This document shows, in pieces, positions 33,070 to 42,174 of a stretch of DNA of 64,000 nucleotides (within the stretch, counting starts at the first letter, position 1; the number at the start of each line of letters is the position of its first letter). Location of the stretch: the NCBI GenBank assembly GCA_021776805.1, contig JAJFFD010000054.1, positions 21,133 through 85,132 on the forward strand, read 5' to 3'. The notes under the pieces were generated by a model, which saw only the letters and a program-made list of their open reading frames with translations, did not search any database and had not been told where the DNA came from. Position numbers and translations under genes: made by a program. The DNA is from Planctomycetota bacterium. GTDB lineage: Bacteria; Planctomycetota; UBA1135; UBA2386.

Positions 33070-35331
33070 TCAGCCGATGATGCCAGCGAAGGTGAGCCTG
33101 TTCTGTGCTTGCAGGAGCAAACGCAGACTGCGGTAGAGGGTCGGGTCTGAATTCTTCTCCGCCTGCCAAGAGTTATTGAGGAGATTGCTATCGATGAGGT
33201 ATGCCCCCGCTGGCTCACAGGGCTCCTCGAACTCCTCGCCGCTTCCGGGTGTGCCCTCCGGTGGATCCACCCAGACTTCCACGAGGGCGCCGTAGGTTGC
33301 TCCACTGTCATCCGTCACGAACTCAAACTCGAACCATGGCTCGCTGTTGTCTGCCGCGATGCTGCGGTAGACGGGCTCGCTGCGATCGGCGAAACGGAAG
33401 CGCAACTTGATTTCTGCCTGCACGGATCCGTAGCGACGCACAACAACACGATTGCTGCTGCCTTCGCCGTCTGCAGCTGTGACTGAGTGGATGCCGTAAT
33501 CGAGAACCGCTTCGGCGCCGGTGATGTCGCGGAAGAACTTCGCCGCGCTGGCACCACATTCTGAATCCAACAGGCGCGCAAAGTCCTCCGTGCTCGGATG
33601 GCCGAAGCGCGACTGCGCATGGAAACGGCGCATGAAGGCCCACCATTTGTCGCGGCCAACCATGCGTTCGAGGGTGCGCATGATAGTCGCTGGTCGAGTG
33701 TAGCTGTTTACCGAGTAACTCTCGCGGCTGAGGTACTGCCAGCCGTCCTTGACCATCGGATCCGGGTTGTCCGCATCGAGGGTCCTATCGCGATCATTCC
33801 ATCCATCCTGGAAGTATGCTTCGCGATAACCGCTGGCGAGAGGTTGGCCATAGAGAAGCTCCAAGAGGGGCGAGGACGGCAAGATGGTGCCATCAAACCT
33901 GATTGCACTCAGACCCTCCTGCCAGCTCTGGGGAAGCAAGCCAATCGGCAACGCGATCTTGCCCAAGCTCTGCGGAAGCAAGGCATCCTGCTTTGATGCC
34001 AGGGTGAGGAGGCCGTAGCTGCTGTTTTGGACAGGGCGTTCCTCTGGAGCCTTGCGCAGAAAGAGCTCCAGCCATTGCGCGCGACCTTCGCTATAGGTGT
34101 TCAGACCTTCGTCGAGCCAGGACTCTTCGAACTCGTTGTTGGCCGAGAGCCCATACCAGAATTGATGGCCGAACTCGTGAACGGTTACTGATTCTGGGCG
34201 AGAGACGCGGGGGTGCGGATAGAGGAGCGTGCCGCAGGTGAAAATCGTCGGGTACTCCATTCCGCCGCCAAGGCGTTGGCCAAGCATGTCGCTACCCGGG
34301 TCAACCGCGGTGACGGTGCCGTAGGGGTAGGGGCCGTAGCGTAGCCCGTAGAACTCCAGGGCGAGCTTGACCGCGTGCATGTGCCGTTGCACCTGCAGCT
34401 CGCTATCGTGCTGCGGATTCAGGAGCAGAATGATCTTGGTTTCTGGAAGATTGAAGTCCGCGACAGGCTTGCCCATGAGCGCCGCAACCGCTGGTGCGAC
34501 TCCGCTGGGATCGTTCGCGGCAACAAAGGCCGGAAAGACCTCCTCGTGCACCCTGAAGTCCGGGTCAGCCACAAAGGCAAAGTCATGCACATCCTCAGCC
34601 AGAAATCGCAGGATCTTCTTACCGTCTCGGTTTTCCTCACCCTGCAGCTCGCCGGATGCGCCAACGACATAGTCGTCAGGCACCGTGATGCTGACCTCGT
34701 AGACTGAGAAGTCGGCAAAGAACTCGGTATTGCTATGAAACTGATGACAATTCCATAGGGCCTGGTCACCGACCTGCTCGAGCACTCCGAGCTTCGGAAA
34801 CCAATGCATGCCGAAGAAGCCGTTCTCAGGAATCCAACCGGTGCGCCTATAGGCCTTCGGCATTCGACTCGTGAAGCTGCTATGCAAGGTAATCGAGGCC
34901 CCTGGCTCAAGGGCACGAGGCAGGGGCACGACCAGGACCGTGGCATCGTTCTCGTTGCCGTCATCCGGAGACTCTGTTCTGGGCTGCAAGTCGACGCGAC
35001 CACCTGCGGTCTCGAGTTGCAGGCGATTGAGCTCGACGGATCCGAAATCACTCTCCTGCCATCGCGCTCGAAAAGCCGCGTCGGACTCGAGCATCAGGGT
35101 GGACTGCTTGTCCCTGAAGGCATTCAGGTACATGTGAAAGCGCAGCTCAGAGGTTGGCGCCGAGGTCCCGTTTTGCCAGGTGATGATCTGCTCCCCCTGC
35201 ACAGTCCTCGTCTGCGGGTCCAGCTCCACGGACATGCGGTAGCTGCTGAGCCGCGGACTCCGCTCGGGCAGATCCTGGGCAAGGAGACTCAGGGCAGGGA
35301 GGAGGAGAACGGCGAGGGGGCTGCGAAGCAT
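33070..35331 (-). CDS. Exported M1-family metallopeptidase
   Basis: Secreted zinc aminopeptidase-like protein, 753 residues, signal peptide MLRSPLAVLLLPALSLLAQ. The zinc site HEFGH (385-389) is followed by the third ligand Glu408 in SWLDEG with the standard 18-residue spacing. The exopeptidase GAMEN motif appears as GGMEY (356-360), a variant common in bacterial M1 proteins of this type. An N-terminal beta-domain and a C-terminal beta region flank the catalytic part. It leads a minus-strand group with the membrane protein and aminopeptidase P. Confidence 0.92.
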   Translation of the reverse strand: MLRSPLAVLLLPALSLLAQDLPERSPRLSSYRMSVELDPQTRTVQGEQIITWQNGTSAPTSELRFHMYLNAFRDKQSTLMLESDAAFRARWQESDFGSVELNRLQLETAGGRVDLQPRTESPDDGNENDATVLVVPLPRALEPGASITLHSSFTSRMPKAYRRTGWIPENGFFGMHWFPKLGVLEQVGDQALWNCHQFHSNTEFFADFSVYEVSITVPDDYVVGASGELQGEENRDGKKILRFLAEDVHDFAFVADPDFRVHEEVFPAFVAANDPSGVAPAVAALMGKPVADFNLPETKIILLLNPQHDSELQVQRHMHAVKLALEFYGLRYGPYPYGTVTAVDPGSDMLGQRLGGGMEYPTIFTCGTLLYPHPRVSRPESVTVHEFGHQFWYGLSANNEFEESWLDEGLNTYSEGRAQWLELFLRKAPEERPVQNSSYGLLTLASKQDALLPQSLGKIALPIGLLPQSWQEGLSAIRFDGTILPSSPLLELLYGQPLASGYREAYFQDGWNDRDRTLDADNPDPMVKDGWQYLSRESYSVNSYTRPATIMRTLERMVGRDKWWAFMRRFHAQSRFGHPSTEDFARLLDSECGASAAKFFRDITGAEAVLDYGIHSVTAADGEGSSNRVVVRRYGSVQAEIKLRFRFADRSEPVYRSIAADNSEPWFEFEFVTDDSGATYGALVEVWVDPPEGTPGSGEEFEEPCEPAGAYLIDSNLLNNSWQAEKNSDPTLYRSLRLLLQAQNRLTFAGIIG

Positions 35332-35530
35332 GGCGATCCTTCTGAGGTGGCTGCGCCGCCTAGTCTACTGCCGGGAGGCTCCCCGTTGAGAGAGGCCCGG
35401 GAATCGCGCCACAAGCTCCGTCTGCTCCGGGACTTCCGAGCTCCTGCCAGCCACACGCCAAACCGCACAGAGCTTGCGCCTGCAGGGATGAGTAGAGGCT
35501 GGCACGCGGCCGGGGAAGCTGCCGGAGACC

Positions 35531-35950
35531 CTAGCCGGTCTTCGAGGCTGGCTGCTTGCTGTATCCTCGCTGGTGGGCCGCCTGATCCGCCGCCGCGTAG
35601 GACTTCAGCTTGTTGTACAGGGTCTTGGTGTCGATCCCCAAGATCTTGGCAGCACGAGTCTTATTGCCACCAGTCGAACTCAGAACTCGTTCGATGTGAC
35701 GTCTTTCGATCTCGGCCAGAGGCGTGCGAAGAATGTCACCGATGGGGTCGGCCTCGCCGATCAAGCGACGCAGGGCAACAGAGTCCTCGGTGAGGACCAT
35801 GTCGAATTCGCCCCCCTCGACCTTGCCACGAAACTCGTGGACGGACTCAGCAACAGTGACAATGCAGCTCCAGTCCCCGGCTTTGCTGCTAAGAGCGTGC
35901 GCCTTGGGGTCCGTGCTGGAGAAAACGAGCAGTCTTTTCCCTATGGACAT
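35531..35950 (-). CDS. Truncated NtrC-like protein: receiver remnant plus Fis HTH
   Basis: 139 residues. The C-terminal part (79-118) is a Fis-type helix-turn-helix, IERRHIERVLSSTGGNKTRA with AKILGIDTKTLYNKLKSY, characteristic of sigma-54 activators. The first 60 residues look like a receiver start (LLVFSSTDPKAHALSSKAGD, FDMVLTED) but the domain is incomplete, and there is no AAA+ ATPase between the two. It cannot activate sigma-54 by itself; it could bind DNA as a Fis-like regulator or compete with a full activator. It lies 199 bases upstream of the M1 peptidase and 123 bases downstream of the DUF4097-like lipoprotein, same strand. Confidence 0.8.
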   Translation of the reverse strand: MSIGKRLLVFSSTDPKAHALSSKAGDWSCIVTVAESVHEFRGKVEGGEFDMVLTEDSVALRRLIGEADPIGDILRTPLAEIERRHIERVLSSTGGNKTRAAKILGIDTKTLYNKLKSYAAADQAAHQRGYSKQPASKTG

Positions 35951-36073
35951 GACAGTTTTGCGGGTGGTGCAGGACCGGGGGGGCGCACGCGGTCTTACGA
36001 ACCTTCTCGATCGGGAGTCGATCTTAATCCGGGAATTTCAACGCCCTAGTCAGCTCAGGGCCAAAGGTCACAA

Positions 36074-36949
36074 TCAATTGCCAGGTCTTTGCTTCGGTGA
36101 CACCGATACATCGCCTCGCGCGCACCAAAGACGCACTGGCGGGCCACCCCCAGCTACATTTCCAGCGGATCTCATTCCGCGGCCATTTTCTTCTACCGGC
36201 AAGCCGTAGCTGTTCTTCCCTTCGCCAAACTCCGCTACCAGGTCCAGGCTAAATTCCGTGGTTGGTGGCATCCAAAATCGAATGGCGCCAGCCTCGACCA
36301 AGACTTCGACACCATTCGGACCGAGCTCTTCAAGATAGGCGAGCACGGTTCCATTCTTGGTTTCCAGATTCAAGTCACCTCGGTGACCATCGACGACGCA
36401 ACTACCGTCACCAGTAAACGCGCTCAGCGCACCTCGATTGTTGCTCAATTTGATCTCACCTGATCCGGTGTGCACTCGGACGGCAGCACGCCGACCATCC
36501 ACTGCGCAGTGACCACGTGCAGTCTCGAGATCCAACGCGATCCCCGCAGGGACTTCCATGATGAGGCGCATGACCATCGCGCTGCGCTCTGGCTCCAGAC
36601 CTACAGGCAAACCGGGAGGCTGGAGAATAATCTCACCCTCGCCCTCGCCTGCAGTTTGGATCAAGCGAAAGTCGAGAGCCTCGAGCTTCGCATAGTCTTC
36701 TTCGAGATCCGCCGCCAACAGGGACATGCCCTCCCGAATCTTGATCACGCCGGGCTCACCGGCACGAATGGTGAGATTGCCAGCGGGGACACGAATGGTC
36801 AGCTTCTTGGTCCCATCCGGAACCTCATACTCACCGCTCATCGGGGTCTCGGATCTGTATCCAAGAGTCCCTTCGGCGCAAGAGAAGAGGAGAAGACAGA
36901 GAAGAATCGGCTGGAAGGTTCGGAGCTCAGGCATGGGATGACCGACCAT
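36074..36949 (-). CDS. DUF4097-like beta-repeat lipoprotein
   Basis: The start ATG 36949 is preceded by GGAGG with 6-base spacing. The 291-residue protein has a lipobox LFSC (Cys24). The mature part is rich in short beta-strands in the DUF4097/adhesin-like pattern: LTIRVPAGNLTIRAGEPGVI, AVRVHTGSGEIKLSNNRGAL, CVVDGHRGDLNLETKNGTVL. Such proteins are usually associated with the envelope and often sit beside ECF sigma/anti-sigma genes; here that pair lies on the other side of the divergent gene. The product's role is unknown. Confidence 0.8.
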   Translation of the reverse strand: MVGHPMPELRTFQPILLCLLLFSCAEGTLGYRSETPMSGEYEVPDGTKKLTIRVPAGNLTIRAGEPGVIKIREGMSLLAADLEEDYAKLEALDFRLIQTAGEGEGEIILQPPGLPVGLEPERSAMVMRLIMEVPAGIALDLETARGHCAVDGRRAAVRVHTGSGEIKLSNNRGALSAFTGDGSCVVDGHRGDLNLETKNGTVLAYLEELGPNGVEVLVEAGAIRFWMPPTTEFSLDLVAEFGEGKNSYGLPVEENGRGMRSAGNVAGGGPPVRLWCARGDVSVSPKQRPGN

Positions 36950-36982
36950 GGTATATCCTCCGGGCTGGCGATTCCCGATGTC

Positions 36983-38800
36983 ATGAAGCGCTGCCCTGAA
37001 TGTCTGTCTGCAGTTGAGGAAACGGACAGCTCCTGTCCCCAATGCGGGGCATCCTTTGTGCGCAAGCGCAGAGGAGTCGTCGCCGGCCTGGGCATCCTCG
37101 GCCTGAGCCTCACTGTCGGCCTCGCTTGGTGGGCCTGGGGGAAGCTCCCGATGGACTCCGCATCGAGCTCGGCGGAGGGGCAAGCTGGCGAGTCGCGCCT
37201 AGCCGAGATTGCGCGACGGCAATCCTCCAGCGAGCTCGACGAGCCTGAGAACGAAACGAGACTCGAAGCCAACCACCTGCAATTCTTGGCCGGCAGTGGG
37301 AAGCCCTTCTCCGGTCTGCTCTTGGCAGGGGCGCAGACCTTGGTGTTCATAACCATGGAGGACTTCCCCATGAGCGGTGGGCTACAGGGGGATCCAGGAG
37401 CGATCGACTTCGATGTGGCTACCTACGACAGAGAACGTGGCTTCGTACTACTTGGCGCAGAGACCAAAGCCGCAGAGGGAACCCAAGCTCTCCCGCTCGG
37501 GGACTTCAGATCTCTCGCGATCGGCGAAGAGCTACGAGCCGTGACTCCCAGAGGCGAGAGCATCGGAAGTCTCTCGGTCGCATCTCGAGCAATGGATGGT
37601 CGACTGGAGCTGAACAAGCGGCTGGAGAGGGCGAGCGCCATCCTTGATCTCAGCGGCGGCGCGGTCGCCTACGCACTCGGCGGCCTGCGCGCGATGAGCC
37701 TCGAAGACCTGATTCCATGGATGCAGTACCGAGGCCTCCGAGAAGTCGAGGAGGTGCAGGCGGAACTGCGCAATCTGGACCCCGGGATGATCCTCCAGGC
37801 CCAAACGCGGATCCTCGCCGACATGAACGCGACCACGCAATCGATCCGTAAAGCGATCGAGGAAGTCCGTCGCGCCGGTCGCCTAGCCACGGACGCAGAC
37901 ATGGTCCGTCAGTTCATCGATGCGGAGAAGTACGGGCTGCAGAGACTCGTCCTCAACCTCTCCAACGACGAGCCCGAGGAAGCAATCAGCATCCTGCGTG
38001 AGGGACTCGGCCTCTTTCCAGACGACCCCACTCTGCTTTCCCAGGCGGTGCAGTTGATGGCCATCCACGGGGATCCCATGGAGGCTATCGCCCACTTCCG
38101 TCAGCTGCTGAGAGACCATCCAGAGAGGGGAAAGAGAGTGGCTGAATCCCTCGGCAGAGGACTCGCCGCCAAGGGAGCTCAGCTCGTGCAAGACGGTCGC
38201 TTCGAAGCAGGCCTGCAGCTTCTCGCCAGCGCATCGGAACTCTTCCCCCTGCGCGCCGATCTGCACATGACCTATGCCCAGGCATTGAGCGCAGCTGGCC
38301 AGGATCAGGCTGCTCTCTCCCAGGCTCAAGAAGCGGCCCGTCTCGACCCAGCCTATGAACGTCAGCTGGCCACATTCAGCCGCAAGGCCCGTCCGCGCGG
38401 GCTCCGCCGGGGTAGTCGCCGAACCGAGATCCCCTTCGACCCACAGACCAACGTGATCCGGGCGGACGTAAAGATCGGTGGCTTTCCCCTGGAACTGGTC
38501 GTCGACACTGGCGCGAGCATCACCATCATCCCAGTAGACCTGGCCAAGCGCCTGAGCCTGATCGATGGCAGCAACCGTGGAGTGCGCGTGCAGACCGCCA
38601 GTGGCATGGCCGAGGGCCTGTTGGTCGAACTGCCGATCCTCCAGATCGGCCGCATCCAACTCCAGGGCCTGGAGGCGATCGCCCTCGATCTTCCTAACTC
38701 ACTGCAAGGAAAGGGCTTGCTAGGAATGAATGCTCTCTCCCAGATGAACATGCAGATCGACAGCGAGCGGGGACGATTGATCCTCGGAGGGAAGCGCTAA
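36983..38800 (+). CDS. Composite membrane protein: zinc ribbon, dead trypsin-like domain, TPR, retropepsin
   Basis: I start at ATG 36983 (605 residues); the longer frame to 36470 runs antisense through the lipoprotein gene. Order of parts: zinc ribbon CPEC-x10-CPQC (Cys 4, 7, 18, 21); a transmembrane helix (31-52); a region (95-260) that follows trypsin/HtrA-like strands (GFVLLGAETKAAEGTQALPL, LAIGEELRAVTPRGESIGSL) but lacks a recognisable His-Asp-Ser triad, with ILDLSGGAVAYALGG where NSGGP would be; a helical linker; TPR-like helices (380-480); and a clan AA retropepsin-like domain with VVDTGASITIIP (Asp508) and LLGMNAL. The single DTGA motif implies dimerisation. The bulk of the protein should lie outside the cytoplasm. 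Confidence 0.8.
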   Translation: MKRCPECLSAVEETDSSCPQCGASFVRKRRGVVAGLGILGLSLTVGLAWWAWGKLPMDSASSSAEGQAGESRLAEIARRQSSSELDEPENETRLEANHLQFLAGSGKPFSGLLLAGAQTLVFITMEDFPMSGGLQGDPGAIDFDVATYDRERGFVLLGAETKAAEGTQALPLGDFRSLAIGEELRAVTPRGESIGSLSVASRAMDGRLELNKRLERASAILDLSGGAVAYALGGLRAMSLEDLIPWMQYRGLREVEEVQAELRNLDPGMILQAQTRILADMNATTQSIRKAIEEVRRAGRLATDADMVRQFIDAEKYGLQRLVLNLSNDEPEEAISILREGLGLFPDDPTLLSQAVQLMAIHGDPMEAIAHFRQLLRDHPERGKRVAESLGRGLAAKGAQLVQDGRFEAGLQLLASASELFPLRADLHMTYAQALSAAGQDQAALSQAQEAARLDPAYERQLATFSRKARPRGLRRGSRRTEIPFDPQTNVIRADVKIGGFPLELVVDTGASITIIPVDLAKRLSLIDGSNRGVRVQTASGMAEGLLVELPILQIGRIQLQGLEAIALDLPNSLQGKGLLGMNALSQMNMQIDSERGRLILGGKR

Positions 38801-38860
38801 GCACGGAGTTTTAGGCAAGATCTGTCGTTTGAGCCCAGCCTTGGATGCCGAAGAGGCCTT

Positions 38861-39427
38861 GTGAGCATGTCTCGTCCCCAAAACTCCACTGAGATCGATA
38901 GTCTGAGCCTCGTGGCCTTCAACAGGGCCATGTCAGAGCACGCCGAGGGACTCAAGTCCTATGCAGCGCGCATGCTCAGCGACTCGATTCTCGCCGAGGA
39001 CGTGACGCAGGATGCCTTCCTTGCCCTCTATCGACACTTGAGCCAAGTCCCCTCCTCGGCCTTTCGGCCATGGCTTTATCGGGTGACCCGTAATCTCTGC
39101 CTGGATCACCTGCGTCGACGCAAGTTCAAGCTGCGTCTCTTCCGCGACGTCAACAAGGACGACGAACGGCCCCATGTGCCCGTCGATCTCAATGCTGACC
39201 GCCCGGATCAGATCGCTGAATCCCGCGAAGCGCAGGCAGCAATGGAGGAGGCTATTGAGCAACTGCCGCCCCGCTTTCGCGAGGCCTTCCTTCTCTGCGA
39301 GATGCAAGGTCTCAGCTACGAGGATGCAGCTTCCGTTCTGGGTTGCCCAGTGAAGACAGTTTCCACACGCTTATTCAGAGCCCGTCAACGTTTTCGTGCC
39401 GCCCTCACCGAGCACATCAAGATGTGA
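38861..39427 (+). CDS. ECF-type RNA polymerase sigma factor
   Basis: The 188-residue protein shows sigma region 2 (DSILAEDVTQDAFLALYRHL, then FRPWLYRVTRNLCLDHLRRR) and region 4 (LPPRFREAFLLCEMQGLSYE, DAASVLGCPVKTVSTRLFRA). GTG 38861 has a GAGG at suitable distance; an in-frame ATG at 38867 is the alternative. It is followed 8 bases later by its presumed anti-sigma factor, and preceded by the composite membrane protein by 60 bases. Confidence 0.93.
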   Translation: MSMSRPQNSTEIDSLSLVAFNRAMSEHAEGLKSYAARMLSDSILAEDVTQDAFLALYRHLSQVPSSAFRPWLYRVTRNLCLDHLRRRKFKLRLFRDVNKDDERPHVPVDLNADRPDQIAESREAQAAMEEAIEQLPPRFREAFLLCEMQGLSYEDAASVLGCPVKTVSTRLFRARQRFRAALTEHIKM

Positions 39428-39435
39428 GGACGACC

Positions 39436-40500
39436 ATGACCTGCAACCGCTACGCCTACCAACTGTCTCTACACCTCGATGGCCGTCTCTCGAGCGCACG
39501 CCGAGAGGCCTTACTCTCGCATTTGACCAGCTGCGACTCCTGTCAGGGTCTTTGGTCCGAAATGCAGAAGGCCCAGGAGCTCGCTTTGAGCTTGCCCTAT
39601 GAGAGTGTCACTCAGGACTTCCGCGAGAGCCTATTCGATAGGATTCGTGCCGGCGAAGGAACGCCAGAAGCTATCTTCCACGAACCGGTCCCCAAGCTGG
39701 TCAAGCTGCGCTATCTGGCGACAGGAGCGGCAGCGGCGGCAGTCATTTTGCTCGGCTTCAACCTCGCCGGTGCTTGGCCATCCGGCCAGCAGGAAAACTT
39801 CTCCCAGCCAGCGGGAACCAATGAAGTCCTTGCCAGTGGCCTGGACGACGAGTTCCGGCCCTTCAATGCCACCTATGTGGCAGAAGCCGGCGCCAACGGC
39901 GTTACGAGATCCATCGACGACTTGAAGTTCTTCAGCACGGAACTGTCTAAGAAGATCGACCAGATGCCGCCGCATCAGCTCCTCCGCGAGGATGCGCAGC
40001 TCACAACGCTGCTAAAGGAAGCCCGCGGATCGGTTGGCCTCATGCGCTCCATGCAAGAATGGGAGATCATCTCGCTACCGAGCAACTTCGCCGCCGAACT
40101 GCGCTTCATGGAGTCGAGCCTTCGCCAATTCGAATCTGCAGAGAATGTGCAAGAGTTCCGCTTCGCCCTCGAGCAACTTGCTCGAGTCAAGGTCGAACAC
40201 ATGCGCGATCCCTTTCAAGTCCTCTGCTGCCAGAACCAGGAAGAGTTCTTTGCCCTCTACAGCTCCATGGTGGAACGTAACCCGGACATCGGTCGAGTGC
40301 TGAAGGTAGTCGCTCCGCAGAATATGCAGCTTCAGAATATGGAGCCCACCGGCGGATCTCCCCAAGGCAGAAGGTTCTTGCGGATGCAGTTTCGGATCTC
40401 GAGCGGGAGCCCGCGAGGCCACGGGCATCAGGGCCCCAGTGCGGCGACCGAGGACGTCGAGATCAAGGTCGAAGAGAAGCGTCTCCGCAAGCAGAAGTAG
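39436..40500 (+). CDS. Zinc-binding membrane anti-sigma factor
   Basis: The 354-residue protein starts at ATG 39436 behind GAGGA. The ZAS motif H-x3-C-x2-C is present at His29, Cys33, Cys36 (LLSHLTSCDSCQGLW). One membrane helix (YLATGAAAAAVILLGFNLAG, about 95-114) places the rest, a helical and Met/Gln-rich sensor region of about 230 residues, outside. The C-terminus is charged. It should bind the adjacent ECF sigma factor in the cytoplasm and release it on an envelope signal, probably by proteolysis. Confidence 0.85.
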   Translation: MTCNRYAYQLSLHLDGRLSSARREALLSHLTSCDSCQGLWSEMQKAQELALSLPYESVTQDFRESLFDRIRAGEGTPEAIFHEPVPKLVKLRYLATGAAAAAVILLGFNLAGAWPSGQQENFSQPAGTNEVLASGLDDEFRPFNATYVAEAGANGVTRSIDDLKFFSTELSKKIDQMPPHQLLREDAQLTTLLKEARGSVGLMRSMQEWEIISLPSNFAAELRFMESSLRQFESAENVQEFRFALEQLARVKVEHMRDPFQVLCCQNQEEFFALYSSMVERNPDIGRVLKVVAPQNMQLQNMEPTGGSPQGRRFLRMQFRISSGSPRGHGHQGPSAATEDVEIKVEEKRLRKQK

Positions 40501-40608
40501 CCTGGCCCTCTCTAGATCGAGAGAACACAGGATTCTCCTTTCGGATCTGCGATCGGATCCGTAGGACTGCGCCCCTCATACCTTTAGCCAGAGGCGGCAG
40601 CAGCCACC

Positions 40609-42174
40609 ATGATCGCAAGCCTTCTCATCCTTCTCGCCGGGCTCGGCTTTCAAGATCCACAACAGCGGGTAGCTCAGATCAGCGCCTCAGCACCAGAATT
40701 GGCTGAGAGCATCACGATCGGTAGCTCCGAGGGAGGCCAGCCGATTACGGCGGTCAAACTGTCCGGCAAGGACGGTCCAGCAGAAAGTGATCGACCGGGC
40801 ATCCTGATTCTAGCAGGCGCACACGGTACCCATCGTCTAGGCAGCGATCTCGCCATCTGGCAGATGGAAAAGATGCTTGCGGACTACGCAGAGGGCGGGG
40901 CAAGCAAGGCGCTGCTTGACCAACATGTGGTCTACGTAATTCCGCTTCTCAACCCCGACGGACGTTCACTTGATCGCAGCGGCAACGCTGCCGCCATGGA
41001 TCTCGATCGGGACGGCAAGACTGACGAAGACGGCCATGACGATCTGAATGGAGACAGCCAAGTCAGCCAGATGCGCTGGCTCGATCCAGAAGGAGAATGG
41101 TTGATCGACGCTGAGGACCCGCGCTTGATGCGCAAGGCGGATCCCAGCAAGGGCGAGCGGGGCCTATACATGCTCGCTGTCGAAGCGCGCGATAACGATG
41201 GCGATGAGGAGCGTTCCGAAGACGCGAGCCAAGGCGTGCAAGTGCACCGCAATTTCTCGCATCGCTTCGATGAGTTTGACCGCAGCACCGGCCCCTTCCC
41301 CATGAGTGAGCCCGAGTCTCGCGCGCTCGCTGACTTCCTCAACGAACGCCGCCACATAAGCCTGGCCTTTGTCTACGGCCCGGACAACAACCTGCTTGGT
41401 AAAGTAACGACGGACAAACCAAAGCCTCGAGTTCAGCTCACGGGCTATCTCGAGGAAGACAAAGAGCTCTTCGAGCAGGCTGGCGAGATCTACCGCGAAC
41501 TCACCGGTCGCGAGGGCGACGGCAACCCACGTCATGATGGCAGCCCCTGGTCCTGGCTCTACTTTCAGCTTGGCGCGACAACCTTCGCCAACGATGTCTG
41601 GCAGGTTCCAACACCAACTGCGGCAGAGAAGAAGGACGGCGCAAGCGCAGAGTCAACACGGCTCGCGCATTGCGATAGCGCTGGCGCCGGGTTCGTTGCT
41701 TGGACCGAAGTCGATCACCCGGATCTGGGCAAAGTCGAGGTAGGCGGATTCGTCCAAGGGCAAGACTGGACATTGATGCCCGCCGAAGGGCGTGAAGAAC
41801 TCTTTGACAAGCAGCACCAATTCTTCAGCGCCATGATTGAGCGCCTGCCCAAGGTGCAGATCGCGAGCTTTACCAAGAAGGTCCTGCCAGGGGGAGCTTT
41901 CGAGCTGGAAGCGGCCATCGAAAACAGCGGCCGCTGGAGCACCCTCAGCGCTCAAGCAGAACGCACACGTCGATTCTCGACACCTCGCCTCAAACTCAAC
42001 CTAGGCGGCGCCGAACTGCTCGCCGGTAGAGCGATTCAGCGCTGCGATAACCTCGCCGGGCTCGGGGGTCGCCAGACTTTCAAGTGGATCGTCAGCGGCA
42101 ACCAAGGCCTGAAGGTCAGACTCCAACTCGAAGTGGAACCCAGCGGCAAAGACAGCAAGGAGGTGACACTGTGA
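40609..42174 (+). CDS. M14-like protein with degenerate active site
   Basis: Exported (signal peptide MIASLLILLAGLGFQ), 521 residues. It aligns along its length with the next gene's carboxypeptidase, but the key residues differ: zinc motif HxxE is HGTH (His72, His75); the substrate-binding NRN is HRN (213-215); the third zinc ligand His is replaced by Tyr256 (FVYGPDNN); the catalytic Glu is Asp329 (FANDVW). A calcium-type D-x-D-x-D-G stretch (LDRDGKTDEDGHDDLNGD, about 132-149) is retained. It is probably not an active carboxypeptidase of standard mechanism. Translationally coupled to the intact paralogue. Confidence 0.8.
   Translation: MIASLLILLAGLGFQDPQQRVAQISASAPELAESITIGSSEGGQPITAVKLSGKDGPAESDRPGILILAGAHGTHRLGSDLAIWQMEKMLADYAEGGASKALLDQHVVYVIPLLNPDGRSLDRSGNAAAMDLDRDGKTDEDGHDDLNGDSQVSQMRWLDPEGEWLIDAEDPRLMRKADPSKGERGLYMLAVEARDNDGDEERSEDASQGVQVHRNFSHRFDEFDRSTGPFPMSEPESRALADFLNERRHISLAFVYGPDNNLLGKVTTDKPKPRVQLTGYLEEDKELFEQAGEIYRELTGREGDGNPRHDGSPWSWLYFQLGATTFANDVWQVPTPTAAEKKDGASAESTRLAHCDSAGAGFVAWTEVDHPDLGKVEVGGFVQGQDWTLMPAEGREELFDKQHQFFSAMIERLPKVQIASFTKKVLPGGAFELEAAIENSGRWSTLSAQAERTRRFSTPRLKLNLGGAELLAGRAIQRCDNLAGLGGRQTFKWIVSGNQGLKVRLQLEVEPSGKDSKEVTL
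42157..42166 (+). promoter_or_regulatory. Full-consensus Shine-Dalgarno for second M14 gene
   Basis: AAGGAGGTGA lies at the 3' end of the preceding gene and matches the anti-Shine-Dalgarno sequence over all ten bases, 4 bases before GTG 42171. This fixes the start of the second M14 gene and suggests that its translation is strongly favoured despite the GTG. Confidence 0.85.

Noticed and set aside
36470..36982. N-terminal extension of the composite membrane protein
   Set aside because: It is antisense to the DUF4097-like lipoprotein; the zinc ribbon that begins at ATG 36983 is a natural N-terminus.
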